Made by a program: the position numbers and the translations under genes
Assembly: GCA_020635285.1 (NCBI GenBank)
Contig: JACKAB010000006.1
Coordinates: 124,001-188,000, forward strand
DNA from: Ignavibacteriales bacterium
Lineage (GTDB): Bacteria; Bacteroidota; Ignavibacteria; Ignavibacteriales; Melioribacteraceae
DNA length: 64,000 bases
Direction of reading: 5' to 3'
Notes under the pieces: generated by a model
What the model saw: the letters and a program-made list of their open reading frames with translations, nothing else
Databases searched by the model: none
Told to the model about the DNA's origin: nothing
In this document: in pieces, positions 8,981-19,628 of the stretch
How the letters are laid out: each line of letters starts with the position of its first letter
How positions within the stretch are numbered: position 1 is the stretch's first letter

Positions 8981-10102
8981 TTGAATATTTTAGCAATAAA
9001 TTGGCGCTGCATTAAAAATCCGGAAATGGGTGGTGCAGAAATTCACTTTCAAGAAATATTTAAACGAATTGCTGCTAAGGGTCATAAGGTTACATTAGTT
9101 GCACATCATTTTGATAATGCACCGCGAGAAGAAATTATTGATGGAATTAAAATATTACGAATTGGCAATAAATTCTTGTTCAACCGCCAATTTAAGAGAT
9201 TCTATAAAGAACAATTAGAAAAAAATTATTACGATTTAGTTGTTGACGATATTTCTAAAATTCCACTCAATACTCCAACTTACATTAAAAAACCAATCGT
9301 TGGAATTTTACATCACGTTCATGGGAATTCATTATATAAAGAAATTCCTTTTCCGCTGGCACGTTACATTATTAAAAAAGAAAAACAAATCCCAAGATTT
9401 TATAAAGATACCGCTATTTTTACAGTTTCTGAAAGTACACGAAACGAGCTGGTAGAATTAGGCTTTAACAAAAATTTAACATCCATTTTACATAATGCAA
9501 TTGAGCATACTCTTTTTAGTAAAATTGAAATTAAAAAAAATCCTACTCCCCTTTTGGTTTATGTGGGAAGAATAAAGAAATATAAAAATATAAATCAAGT
9601 TATTGATGCAATACCAAAATTGATAAAGGAATTTCCCGACATAAAGTTGATAATTGGCGGAAAAGGAGATCAATTAGATAATCTGAAAAATTATGTAAAT
9701 AAGTTAAAGTTAGATAACTATGTTCAATTTTTAGGTTTTTTAACGGAAGAAGAAAAAGCAGAATTACTTGGAAAAGCATGGCTTTTTGCAACCATGCCGG
9801 AAAAAGAAGGCTGGGGAATTACCGTGATTGAAGCTAATGCAATGAAAACTCCAGCAATTGGCTCAGACGTTCACGGCCTAAGAGACTCAATAAAAAATAA
9901 TGAAACCGGTTTTTTAGTTAAGCTTGGTGATTCGAACCAACTTGCAGAAAAAATTAAGTATTTATTCAAAAATAAAAATGAATTGAATAAAATTTCTGAA
10001 AATGCGTATAACTGGTCAAAAGAATTTAATTGGGATAAATCAGCCGAACATTTTTTGAATAAAGTAACAGATTTTTACCCTGCACTAAAAACTAAAATTT
10101 AG
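8981..10102 (+). CDS. Glycosyltransferase family 4 protein
   Basis: Cytoplasmic or membrane-associated GT-B sugar transferase. The N-terminal domain begins MNILAINWRCIKNPEMGGAE (GG-A-E acceptor loop). The C-terminal domain has LVYVGRIKKYKNINQVIDA (donor site entry), KLIIGGKGD and the E-x7-E motif EKEGWGITVIEANAMKTPAI. 373 residues, normal length. The start is TTG at 8981 with no clear Shine-Dalgarno, which is common in this genome. Likely builds a cell-surface glycan or glycolipid. Donor and acceptor are not identifiable. Confidence 0.88.
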   Translation: MNILAINWRCIKNPEMGGAEIHFQEIFKRIAAKGHKVTLVAHHFDNAPREEIIDGIKILRIGNKFLFNRQFKRFYKEQLEKNYYDLVVDDISKIPLNTPTYIKKPIVGILHHVHGNSLYKEIPFPLARYIIKKEKQIPRFYKDTAIFTVSESTRNELVELGFNKNLTSILHNAIEHTLFSKIEIKKNPTPLLVYVGRIKKYKNINQVIDAIPKLIKEFPDIKLIIGGKGDQLDNLKNYVNKLKLDNYVQFLGFLTEEEKAELLGKAWLFATMPEKEGWGITVIEANAMKTPAIGSDVHGLRDSIKNNETGFLVKLGDSNQLAEKIKYLFKNKNELNKISENAYNWSKEFNWDKSAEHFLNKVTDFYPALKTKI

Positions 10103-10412
10103 CCTGAATTGGAGTTAATTTATTTATATCTTTTAAGATTGTAAAAAAAAGAAAACACAAATAGCAAAACACAAACAAAAAATAAAATGCAAATTTCAAA
10201 TAACAAATTGCAAAACTTTAGGTACAAACAAATTCAAATGAAAAAATTGATCCCCAATTAAGGGAATCTGTTTTAAATAAATTCAAAATTACTTGGCTGA
10301 GTTAACTTCTTCTGTTTTGAATTTTTCTTTTTTTTATTTGTTATTTATTTGAATGTTGTCTTTTGTAATTTGATTTTTTTTCATGATTTACTTCTGGGAT
10401 TTTTAATAATTT
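10103..10412. repeat. AT-rich intergenic region with imperfect long inverted repeat
   Basis: No gene. The left half (10141-10215) is A-rich with CAAATTTCAAATAACAAATTGCAAA. The right half (about 10318-10375) is its rough complement with TTTGTTATTTATTTGAAT. In the centre TCCCC-AATTAA-GGGA could close the hairpin. Such CAAATTTCAAATAACAAAT-type intergenic repeats recur in many environmental genomes; I cannot test copy number here. Confidence 0.45.
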
Positions 10413-10628
10413 ATGCGAAGCACAGATCAAAAAAAGTACATTGAAACATTAAAACGTTACGAAAATAAATTTACATCTGAAGAATTAAAAGATTATAAAA
10501 TGTTTTCTAAGCGTCATAAAGATGATGAAGATTTAGACAAATTATCCTTTGAGAAGCTTAAAAATCTTTACACAAAATATTATGTTAATAGAGAAAAGAT
10601 AGATATCAACCAATTTTTTAAAAAGTAA
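10413..10628 (+). CDS. Small hypothetical charged protein
   Basis: 71 residues, very rich in Lys, Asp and Glu (KRHKDDEDLDKLSFEKLKNL), with no signal peptide or membrane segment and predicted to be helical. ATG start, 19 bp before the DUF2723 gene and in the same direction, so it may be the first gene of that transcript. I recognise no family. Coding is supported by amino-acid composition and by its position, not by homology. Confidence 0.55.
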   Translation: MRSTDQKKYIETLKRYENKFTSEELKDYKMFSKRHKDDEDLDKLSFEKLKNLYTKYYVNREKIDINQFFKK

Positions 10629-10647
10629 TAATTTACAAGAGGAATTA

Positions 10648-13538
10648 ATGAATAAAGATATTATTCGCAAGTTAATTGGATTTTTAGTTTTTTTAATAAC
10701 TGCAGTTGTTTATTTCTCAACCGTTCAACCATCAGTTTCATTTTGGGATTGCGGCGAGTTTATTGCATCAGCTGATTTATTGCAAGTTCCTCATCCACCC
10801 GGAACGCCTTTCTTTCTTATACTTGGCAGATTGTTTTCAATGATTCCCTTTGCAGAAAACATTGCCCTTAGAGTAAACACAATTTCAGTTATTGCAAGTT
10901 CTTTTACAGTTTTATTCCTTTATTTAACAGCAGTAAAATTAATTGAGATTTACAAAAAAAATGATAACGAAAGCATGTTTGAATCTATAGCTACTTATCT
11001 TGCTGCAGCAATTGGAGCTTTATCATTAGCCTTTAGCGATACTTTTTGGTTTAACTCAATGGAAGCTGAAGTTTATGCAACTGCTACCTTTTTTATCGCA
11101 ATTGTAACTTGGTTAATGGTTGTTTGGCATGCAAAAGCTGATAATACCGATAACGAAAAATATCTGTTACTAATTGCTTATCTCGTCGGACTTTCAACCG
11201 GTGTTCACTTAATGTCGGTACTGGCAATGGTTCCAATAGTTCTTGTAATTTATACCAGAAAATATTTACAGGATGAAGAACACTTTAAGCAAACTGCCTA
11301 CATTTTTCTTGGACACTCAGTTGTAATTTTAATTATAGCGGCAGCACTTTGGGCGTCAGCGCCAACAAATCAGCCAACACCTGAAGAGAGTGGTGCTTTT
11401 GATTCTAAATTTTTATGGATTGCAATATTTACTAGTGTAATTATCATGGGAATTTTTTATAAAAAAATATTCCGTAGAGATTCTTTTTATATTCCAATTG
11501 TTGTTGGTGGTATTGCTCTATTTGTTACATATCCCGGAATTGTAAAATTCATAATCAAATTTCTCTCAATAGTTGGCGGCAATGATCTTACTCAGAGCAC
11601 AGTTGTATTTATTGTAATTCTCGGGGTTTTAGGTTATTTAATTTACTGGTCTTCAAAAAATGATAAACAGACACTACATTTAATTTTCAAGAGCCTACTT
11701 TTAGCAATTGTGGGTTTTTCATTCTATACAATGATAATTATCAGATCAAACCAAGATACTCCAATTAATCTTAACAGTCCTAAAACGTTCCCAGAATTTG
11801 TTAGTTACATGAATAGAGAACAATATGGCGATCAGCCAATGTTTAAAAGAAGATTCACGAGAGAACCGCATCAAACAGAAGTTTATCAGAATTATACAAG
11901 TGATTTAGACTTTTTCTGGTCATATCAAATGAACCACATGTTTAACAGATATTTATTGTGGAACTATGTTGGAAGAGACTCAACAATTCAAGATGCAGGA
12001 GTTAATGTTTCCCAATTATGGGCAATTCCGTTTATTATAGCAATGTTTGGTATTTATTATCATTATAAGCGGGATTGGAAAATGGCGACCGTTTTTCTCA
12101 TTATGTTTATTTTCCTCGGCTATCTTACTGCGTTTTATCAAAATCAACAGCAGCCGCAGCCTCGGGAAAGAGATTATTTTTATGTCGGAGCATTTTTTGT
12201 TTTTTCAATTTGGATTGCTTTGGGTGTAAGAGGAATTTTAGATTTGATAAAAACTTCTCTTAAAAATTCTAGTATGATTAAACCAGCTTACTCAGCAATA
12301 GTATTGTTATTAACAATTTTAATACCCGTAAAAATGTTAAGTTCAAATTATTTTGAAAATGATAGATCGAGAAATTTTGTTCCTTGGGATTACTCATATA
12401 ACTTACTTCAAAGTGCCGGACCAAATTCAATAATATTTACAAATGGCGATAACGATACTTTTCCATTATGGTATTTGCAGGATGTTGAGGGTGTAAGAAG
12501 AGATGTGCGGATTGCCAATCTCAGTCTGTTGAATACACCATGGTATATCAAGCAATTAAAAAATACAGAACCGCATGGTGCACCTAAAATAAAAATGAAC
12601 TTAACGGATGCACAAATTGAAGCAATTGCTCCAAGCCAATGGAAAACAAGAAATATAACTGTCCCAATAGACAAAAAAACTTATGAAGAGTTTGGAATTA
12701 CAGATACTTCTATTATTAATGAAGGAATGATCTCTTGGCAAATGAAACCGACTGTAAACTTTGGAAGTGTACAGGCAGTAAGGGCACAGGACATTGTGGC
12801 AATGGATATTGTAAGAGCTAATATGAATGACAGACCAATTTATTTTGCAGTTACAACTCCTGATAATAGTAAAATTGGGTTGAATGATTATTTAACAATG
12901 GAAGGCTTGTCTTTTAAAATTACCCCAAAAACAAGTAAAGATTACTATAACGCTATTGATGAAGAAATAATGTGGAAACAATTAATGGATGAACCGGAAG
13001 GTTTCAGCAAAGACTATCAACCAGGATTTAAATTTAGAGGATTAAACGACAGTACAATTTTTATGGATGAAAACCATCAACGGCTGACTTTAAACTATCG
13101 TAATGCTTATATCAGACTTGCTTTATTTGAGCTTTATTCTAAAAAAGATAATGAAAAAGTTATTCAAGTTTTAGATAAAATGGATGAGAAAATTCCACAC
13201 AAAATTATACCTGTTGACTATAGATTATTAAATGATGTAGCAAATTTATATTACACTGCTGGTGCAAAAGTAAAGTATGAAAAAAATATGCTCGCGAAAT
13301 TGAAAAAGAAGCTATGAATGACTTGGAAACAAATGGATTTAGACCTACTGGTGATTATAATCCATATTTAATTTTAAAACAAGTTTATGATAATTTAGGC
13401 GAGTATGATAAATTTTTGGAATTACTAAAAAGACTTAAAACTGCAGTTCCAACCGATCCAACAATTGATAGGCTGATTGATCAATATCAAAGACTATCAA
13501 ATGGCACTATTCCGGAAATTCCTAAACAGAATAAATAA
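10648..13538 (+). CDS. DUF2723 (TMEM260-like) polytopic membrane protein, one frameshift near 3' end
   Basis: Large membrane protein of the DUF2723 family, related to GT-C mannosyltransferase-like proteins such as eukaryotic TMEM260. The N-terminus shows the diagnostic SVSFWDCGEFIASA followed by LQVPHPPGTPFFLILGR, with Asp and Glu where GT-C enzymes place catalytic acids. About a dozen membrane segments fill residues 8-570, followed by a soluble C-terminal part (NGDNDTFPLWYLQDVEGVRRD) and TPR-like helices. The first frame stops at 13317; the protein continues as AREIEKEAMNDLETNGFRPTGDYNP in the next frame to 13538. The shift lies near the A7 run at about 13280. Likely involved in protein or lipid glycosylation, unproven. 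Confidence 0.85.
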
Positions 13539-13556
13539 AGTTAATAACATCAATTT

Positions 13557-13600
13557 TAAAAAACCTCCAAGGAGTTTTAAGCTTTGGAGGTTTTTTTATT
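13557..13600. terminator. Bidirectional terminator between convergent genes
   Basis: AAAAAACCTCCAA pairs with TTGGAGGTTTTTT around the loop GGAGTTTTAAGCT. T runs on both strands suit the + strand DUF2723 gene and the - strand thioesterase operon. Confidence 0.8.
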
Positions 13601-14014
13601 TACTCTTCAATCAAAACTTTTTCAAAAGCCGTTCTTTGTTCTGGTCCTAATCTATGTGGTTTTTTTGTAGTTAAGTTTATAAATAAACCGGTTTGTTTTC
13701 CAATTGCCGCTAATTCGTTTTTGCTGTTATAAAAATTAAAACTCATAATTGCAGAAGCATTTTTTAATTCTGATATCCAAACTTCAATAGTAATTTTTTC
13801 TGCAAGGTATAAGGATTTTTTATACCTAATTTCTGTATTAGCTAAAATTGGGGCAATATTAATTTTTTCCATTTTATCAAATGTGAGTCCAATAAATTCT
13901 AATAATTTTGTTCTTCCAATTTCCATCCATTCAATATAAACTATATTGCTTAGGTGACCAACATAATCAATCTGATAAGTGTAAACTTCCTGTTCAAAAA
14001 ACAATTTTGTTCAT
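13600..14014 (-). CDS. Acyl-CoA thioesterase, 4HBT/YbgC family (frameshift at start)
   Basis: Hot-dog fold thioesterase hydrolysing acyl-CoA in the cytoplasm. The YbgC-type active-site segment DYVGHLSNIVYIEWMEIGR (Asp and His near residues 15-20) is clear. ATG at 14014 begins MNKIVF, but a run of six T's holds one too many, so the downstream frame starts at MFFEQEVYTYQ. Corrected length is about 137 residues, normal. Its start lies 2 bp after the stop of the upstream LOG-family gene, so the two form an operon with YjbQ and a barrel protein. The C-terminal segment MSFNFYNSKNELAAIGKQTG matches family strands. Confidence 0.82.
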
Positions 14015-14016
14015 TT

Positions 14017-14556
14017 CTAGTTCCTATTTTTTAATAATTCAGCTTCGATAAAACTAACCGTATCTTCAACTGTGTCAAAACATTTTATTAGTCCTGTTCT
14101 TTTTTTCTCGATTAATAATCTTTCATCCATAGCATTAACAATTGTATTCCAAAGATTTCCAAGAGTCGCGATTGGTTTTTATCAATAATATTTTTGTTAA
14201 TTAATTCCCAAACAATTGAAATTTCTAAAAGTGTTCCGGTACCGCCGGGCAGAATTATAAATCCATCTCCACGTTCAAGTAAATTATCTATTCTTTGGAA
14301 AAGTGTATCACATTTAATTTCTTTAGTTAAGTGTTTGCTGGAAACTGCATTGAACATTGCGACAGTAATTCCAATTGCTTCTTTCCTCTTCAACAGCACC
14401 TTTAGAAACTGCGTCCATAATTCCTTGGGCGCCGCCAGTGCAAACGTTAAATCCTTTTTGTGCTAATAATTTTCCAATTAGGTAGGCGTTTTCATATTCT
14501 TCTTCGCCGGGTTTTGGCATTGAACTGCCGAATACTGTTACTGTTTTAGTTTTCAT
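14017..14556 (-). pseudogene. LOG-family (TIGR00730) nucleotide phosphoribohydrolase, two frameshifts
   Basis: Resembles lysine-decarboxylase-like/LOG proteins, which cleave ribose 5-phosphate from nucleoside 5'-monophosphates (cytokinin activation in plants, nucleotide turnover in bacteria). The N-terminal half carries TVFGSSMPKPGEEEY and CTGGAQGIMDAVSKGA; the second half carries the diagnostic FIILPGGTGTLLE. These lie in different frames joined near 14390, and a second shift near 14175 is needed for the tail (LGNLWNTIVNAMDERLLIEK, ending LLKNRN at 14017). Corrected length is about 180 residues. Shifts fall at short homopolymers, so sequencing error is likely. Confidence 0.78.
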
Positions 14557-14605
14557 TTATGACCATATAATATTTTATTTAATTTTAAACATAGAATTCT
14601 GGAAA

Positions 14606-15222
14606 TTAGAATGTAAAATCAAATCCTAATTTTAAAACACTTTTTAAGTGTGTAATCATAATAATTAAATGCATCCCAATTATATTCTTGATATAAAAAT
14701 TTCTTTTGTGGCAGAATGTAAAAACTCGCAATAAACGCAAATGATTTATTCAAATTTATTCCAAGATTCAATCCATAAAACATAAAAGTTTCATCTGTTG
14801 CAAAAAAAAGTACCGTGACCCGAACCACCATTAAAATGAAAATTAACTCCGCCGGCTGCAAAAACATTTTATCTTGCCAAAATTTATATCTTAAAAAGAA
14901 TACCAAGTTCAAATCCAGTATACTCATCCCCACCAAAAATTATTCCCGGACGAATTTCAAGACCTAAATATTTCGAATAATTAATTCTTCCTGAAAGATA
15001 AAACGAAAAAGGAGAATCCGAAGTAATATTTTTAGTTTCAATTTCTCTGATTGAACTGCTTTCCAGTGGTGTTGAATCAATAGTTTTCTCTAAATATAAA
15101 AACCGATTTCGGCAATTATTCCAAAATCGAAATCAACATCTAACTTTTTAGGTTCTTGATATTGTGCAAATAAAATATTGCTGCAAAGAAAAAGAAAAAC
15201 AAATAATCAGTGTATTTTTCAT
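14606..15222 (-). pseudogene. Outer-membrane beta-barrel protein, several frameshifts
   Basis: A signal-peptide start MKNTLIICFSFSL at 15222 leads, across at least three frame changes, through segments such as RINYSKYLGLEIRPGIIFGG and DETFMFYGLNLGINLNKSF to a C-terminal LGFDFTF with the terminal Phe recognised by the BAM machinery. Alternating aromatic strands and short length (about 205 residues) suggest a small 8-stranded barrel. The start codon abuts the YjbQ stop. Function unknown. Breaks lie in A/T runs, so the gene may be intact in the organism. Confidence 0.6.
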
Positions 15223-15224
15223 TT

Positions 15225-15644
15225 TTAACTTCCAATTATTTGTGTAATAACCTTTCGGGTTCTACTTTTATTATCAAAATCTATTAAGATTATTTGCTGC
15301 CAAGTACCCAATAATAATCGTCTATCAGAAAAGGGAACTTGAAAAGAAGCGCCTTGTATTGCGGCTCTAACGTGAGAAAAACCATTCCCATCATGCCAAG
15401 TCATATCATGATAATAATCGCGATTTGAGGGAATAATTTTCTCCATAAACTCCGGATAATCTTTTAACAAACCTGGTTCATATTCAATTGTGGTAATTCC
15501 GGCAGTTGCGCCTGGCACAAAAACTAACACATTACCCTCTATAAATTCACTTTCAGTGATTTTATGTTGCACCAACTTAGTAATATCAATTATGTCATTA
15601 AAACCTTTAGTATTAAGTGAAAAAGAGGTTGTTATGATTTTCAT
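15225..15644 (-). CDS. YjbQ family (UPF0047) protein
   Basis: 139-residue protein of the YjbQ/UPF0047 family, annotated as secondary thiamine-phosphate synthase because some members weakly replace ThiE. Conserved segments are VLVFVPGATAGITTIEYEPG, SHVRAAIQGASFQVPFSDRRLLLGTWQQIILIDFD. Cytoplasmic, probably a trimer binding a metal or anion. It is the first gene of a minus-strand operon continuing with the barrel, LOG and thioesterase genes. The true physiological substrate is unknown for the family. Confidence 0.9.
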   Translation of the reverse strand: MKIITTSFSLNTKGFNDIIDITKLVQHKITESEFIEGNVLVFVPGATAGITTIEYEPGLLKDYPEFMEKIIPSNRDYYHDMTWHDGNGFSHVRAAIQGASFQVPFSDRRLLLGTWQQIILIDFDNKSRTRKVITQIIGS

Positions 15645-15729
15645 TTAGAAAATTCCAAGTTTTTTAAATTTGAACTTAAAGATAATATTTCTACGATTAT
15701 TTTTGTTATAGAATTATGAATATTTCTGT

Positions 15730-15735
15730 TATAAT
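15730..15735 (+). promoter_or_regulatory. Possible -10 element for rocD
   Basis: TATAAT preceded by TGT, 54 bp before the rocD ATG. No good -35 hexamer at 17 bp is visible, so this rests on the -10 match alone. Confidence 0.3.
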
Positions 15736-15788
15736 CTCGCATAAATTTGATAATTTTACCCAGTGAATAATTCAACTATGGAGACTTT

Positions 15789-16997
15789 ATGAAATCTAAC
15801 GATTATATAAAAATGGAAGATAAATTCGGGGCGCATAATTATCATCCGCTTCCGGTCGTACTTGAAAAAGGGAAAGGAGTTTTTCTTTGGGATGTTGAAG
15901 GGAAAAAATATTTTGATTTTCTTTCAGCCTACTCAGCCGTAAATCAAGGTCATTGCCACCCAAAAATTATAAAAGCATTAAATGATCAATCAAAGAAATT
16001 AACCTTAACTTCACGCGCATTTCATAATAATGCTCTTGCACCTTATGAGAAATATGTAACAAAATATTTTGGTTATGATAAAGTCTTACCGATGAACTCG
16101 GGTGCTGAAGCAGATGAAACAGCTATAAAATTATGTCGCCGCTGGGCTTATGATAAAAAAGGAATTCCTGAAAATAAAGCAAAAATAATAGTCTGCGAAG
16201 GTAACTTTCATGGTAGAACGATTACAATAATTTCAATGTCGACTGATCCAGATTCTTTTAAGGGTTTTGGTCCTTACACACCTGGCTTTGAGGTTATCCC
16301 TTATAATGATTTATCAGCCTTAGAAAAAGCTTTGCAAGACCCAAATGTTGCTGGATTTTTAGTTGAACCAATTCAAGGCGAAGCCGGAGTTTTTGTTCCT
16401 GATGAAGGTTATTTGAAAAAAGCTTATGATATGTGTAAAGCTAAAAATGTTTTATTTATTGCCGATGAAGTTCAAACGGGAATTGCACGAACTGGAAAAC
16501 TTTTAGCTTGCGATCATGAAAAAGTTAAACCTGATATTTTAATACTTGGCAAAGCGTTATCTGGTGGTGTTTTGCCGGTTTCAGCAGTTTTAGCCAATGA
16601 CGAAATAATGCTTGTGATTAAACCAGGTGAGCATGGTTCTACTTTTGGTGGAAATCCTCTTGCCTGCCAAGTTGCTGTTGCTGCTTTACAAGTCGTCAAA
16701 GATGAGAAACTTGCTCAACGCGCAGAAAAATTGGGTAAATTATTTAGAAGTGAATTAGCCAAAATAAAATCTGATATGATTGAGCTTATCCGTGGTAAAG
16801 GTTTATTAAACGCCATTGTTATCAAACCTAAAAACGGAAAAGAAGCCTGGGATGTGTGTGTAAAAATGAAGGAGAATGGTTTACTTGCAAAACCAACTCA
16901 TCAACATATTATTAGATTTGCGCCACCTTTGGTTATAACAGAAAAACAAATTTTGGATGCAGTGAAGATTATTAAAAAATCTTTGGAAGCAATTTAG
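15789..16997 (+). CDS. rocD: Ornithine aminotransferase
   Basis: PLP-dependent class III aminotransferase converting ornithine and 2-oxoglutarate to glutamate semialdehyde and glutamate, linking arginine catabolism to proline and glutamate. 402 residues, full length. Key segments: PVVLEKGKGVFLWDVEGKKY at the N-terminus, NSGAEADETAIKLCRRW (phosphate-binding), EGNFHGRT, FLVEPIQGEAG, ADEVQTGIARTG with the PLP Asp, and LILGKALSGG with the Schiff-base Lys near residue 255. GGAG precedes the ATG. Lone gene with its own promoter. Possible partner of the arginine deiminase at 0.9 kb only through an arginase or OTC not present here. Confidence 0.93.
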   Translation: MKSNDYIKMEDKFGAHNYHPLPVVLEKGKGVFLWDVEGKKYFDFLSAYSAVNQGHCHPKIIKALNDQSKKLTLTSRAFHNNALAPYEKYVTKYFGYDKVLPMNSGAEADETAIKLCRRWAYDKKGIPENKAKIIVCEGNFHGRTITIISMSTDPDSFKGFGPYTPGFEVIPYNDLSALEKALQDPNVAGFLVEPIQGEAGVFVPDEGYLKKAYDMCKAKNVLFIADEVQTGIARTGKLLACDHEKVKPDILILGKALSGGVLPVSAVLANDEIMLVIKPGEHGSTFGGNPLACQVAVAALQVVKDEKLAQRAEKLGKLFRSELAKIKSDMIELIRGKGLLNAIVIKPKNGKEAWDVCVKMKENGLLAKPTHQHIIRFAPPLVITEKQILDAVKIIKKSLEAI

Positions 16998-17004
16998 TTT
17001 ATAG

Positions 17005-17036
17005 CTGCCGGGCACTTATTATGTGCCTGGTAATTT
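17005..17036. terminator. Terminator between rocD and the hybrid kinase gene
   Basis: GCCGGGCAC and GTGCCTGGT pair around a TTATTAT loop and are followed by AATTTTATTT. The two genes converge here, so it may serve both. Confidence 0.6.
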
Positions 17037-18945
17037 TATTTGGCTCGCGACTCTTTTAGCCATTGATCAATTGTCATTTTAAGAAAAGTTATATTGATTG
17101 GTTTAGAAATATAATCATTCATTCCTGCTAATAGGCAAACTTCCCTATCTTTCATACTTGATTGTGCAGTAACTGCAACAATAGGAATTTTATTTACATC
17201 TTCCGATAATTCTCTAATTATTTTTGTGGTTTCTAAGCCGTTAAGTTCTTTCAGTTCAATATCCATAAGCACTAAATTGTATTTGCCTTCTTTTACCTTT
17301 TCAATTGCATCCAATCCATTATCAACACAATCAACACTATAGCCGGCGTCTTCTAATAATTTTTTTTCTACTTTTTGGCTAATTGGATTGTCTTCAACAA
17401 GTAATAACCTTGGTCTTTTATCACTTACTTTTTCATTTATGTCTGTTTCTATTTTGGAGTCTTCAATTTCAACTTCAACTTGCTCTTCTACTCCTTCATT
17501 TTTATCACTAGTGAAAATACTAAAATTAAACTTACTTCCTTTTCCAAGAACTGATTTTGCTTCGAAAGTACCACCTAAAAGGTTTAATAATTTCTTGCAA
17601 ATTAAAATATGAAGAACGCTTGTTGTAACTTTTGATTTATTTGTTCCACTTACGAAATTGTTATTCATAAGTTCATTAAGTTGTTGTTGTTCAATTCCAT
17701 TGCTCGTATCTTCAACTGAAGTTACAATTTCCATTCTATTTTTAGCAATTTTCTTTGTACTTACCAAAAGCTTAATATTGCCAGAACTAGTTGAAGTAAT
17801 TGCATTAGTGAGTAGATTTGTTAAAATCTGGTTGTATTTAAACGAATCTGAATTTATTATTTCAGGCACTTCATCGCTAATACTGTATTCAAATTTTAAT
17901 TCTTTTTCTTTTATGTGCGCGTCAATTGTTAAAACTATTTTTTCAATTTCTGTTCTAATGTTAAAGTCTGATTTGATCACATCAATTGAGTCATCCTCAA
18001 TTTTTGAGAATTCAACAATATCATTTAGTAAATTTAACAGAGATTCAGCAGAAAGTTTTGCACTTCTAGAAAAGGTCTTTAACTCCTCTTCCGTTTCAAA
18101 TAATCCATTTTCAATTAGAGTGAGGAATCCAAGTACTGAATTCATTGGGGTTCGCAGCTCGTGACCTAATTTTGAAATTAAATTAGGTTGTTTTTTATCT
18201 CTGTTATTCGCATTGGATTCAGAATCAAAGGTTTTTTTTGTAACTGTTTTTCTTTATTACTATGTAAAGTTATATTTTTTATTGATCCTAATAATGTTAA
18301 ATTTTCTTCATCCGCAGCATTTAATTTGCAATCCATTAGATAGATTTCTTCGCTTCCATCTTTACCAAAAAATGTTCAATCTATAATTTTCAATTCTTCC
18401 CTTGCCCTCAATTTTTTTAAGGATGTGCGATTTTATTTTTTCATTTTTTTAAAAAATTTGCAAAGAAGTTATAATTCTCCAAGTCTGTTTCAGAAATAAT
18501 TCCTAAAATTTCATTTAGGGCTGGATTTGAATATTTAATTTTGCCATCTAATGTAATTTGAAAAAAAAAGGTACAATTGAGTTATCAAAAAAATCTTCAT
18601 AAAGATTATTTGGTTCATTTACATCATCAATATTTTGCTTTTTATTTTTTCTTGATCCAACTAAATTTTCTTTTGATTTTAAAAAACTTGTTAAAAAAAA
18701 GCAACTATTAGAATAACTGAAATCCCAGAGACTAAGATCCAAATCTTTATATCATTGAGGTTAATAGAGTTTGTGAGAATTAGTGAAGTCAAAAATAAAA
18801 CTATTCCCAGAACTGCTGTAACAATTGCAGCATATTTTACAAACAATGAATTCTTTTTTGTTGGTTTTACTTTTCTTTTTTCCAACTCATTTTTTTCATT
18901 TGTTTCTTCTGTATCAAATTGAATTATTTTTAGTGCCTGACCCAT
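17036..18945 (-). pseudogene. Hybrid sensor histidine kinase with PAS and receiver domains; 5' half frameshifted
   Basis: The intact 3' half (17036-18145) contains the end of HisKA (the H-box SKLGHELRTPMNSVLGFL lies just upstream in the other frame), an HATPase domain (N-box NLLTNAITSTSSG) and a C-terminal receiver (LLLVEDNPISQKV, phospho-Asp in LVLMDIELKELNG, SKPINITFL). The 5' part needs several A/T-run corrections (near 18692, 18568, 18440, 18240). It starts at 18945 with two membrane segments (SLFVKYAAIVTAVLGIVLF and IWILVSGISVILIVAFF), then a PAS domain (ITLDGKIKYSNPALNEILG). The G1 box is degenerate (EDTSNGI instead of DTGxGI). Signal unknown. Confidence 0.75.
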
Positions 18946-19067
18946 TTAGAAAATATTTAATTTATGATTTATTTTTAGAATACTATCGTCTTACAATTTA
19001 TTATATTAAGTGAAAGATTTTACTAATTTGATATTAATCACATTTACACAATATTTGATCTCATTTT

Positions 19068-19623
19068 ATGACAGAATTTTTATATTCAATAGATTTAGTA
19101 ATTTTTCATTTCATTAATCAGACAATTTCCAACCCTATATTCGACAAATTTTTTCCATTTATTACCTCTGTTCCGAATTGGTTTATCGCATATGCAATTT
19201 TGTTGGGTATCTTAGTATTTAATGGCGGTAAAAAGGTAAAATAGCGGCAGTTGCCTTAATTTTTTAGTCTTAATTTCAGATCAGCTTAGCAGCAATTTAC
19301 TTAAAAATTATTTTCAGAGAATAAGGCCATGCAACGCTTTGGATAATATCAATGTGTTGGGAAAAGTTTTACACAGTTATTCTTTTCCATCTTCACATGC
19401 TGTAAATAATTTTGCGGTAGCAACATTTTTCTATAAATTATATCCCAAACTTAAATGGTTTTTATTTATTACTGCCAGTTTAGTTGCTCTTTCTCGCCCA
19501 TATATTGGCGTACATTATCCTTCTGATATTTTGGCTGGGGCAATAATTGGTGTAATTATAGGATTGATATTTGCACATTTTATAAATTTAATTATCAAAA
19601 AAACTGAAAAAAATAAATTTTGA
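19068..19623 (+). CDS. PAP2 family phosphatase (frameshifts in first half)
   Basis: Membrane-bound phosphatidic-acid-phosphatase-type enzyme, probably acting on lipid or undecaprenyl diphosphates. The three PAP2 motifs are present: K-x6-R-P as KIIFRRIRP, PSSHA, and SRPYIGVHYPSD with the catalytic His. ATG 19068 begins MTEFLYSIDLVIFHFINQ; single-base corrections near 19237 (A5 run) and about 19265-19300 join the first membrane segments to the intact frame from 19339. Corrected length is about 185 residues. Its stop codon overlaps the region of the next start, suggesting cotranscription with AMP nucleosidase. Confidence 0.82.
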
Positions 19624-19628
19624 GCATT

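Noticed and set aside
10103..10412. Insertion sequence
   Set aside because: No transposase frame, terminal repeats or target duplication are visible; only low-complexity inverted sequence.
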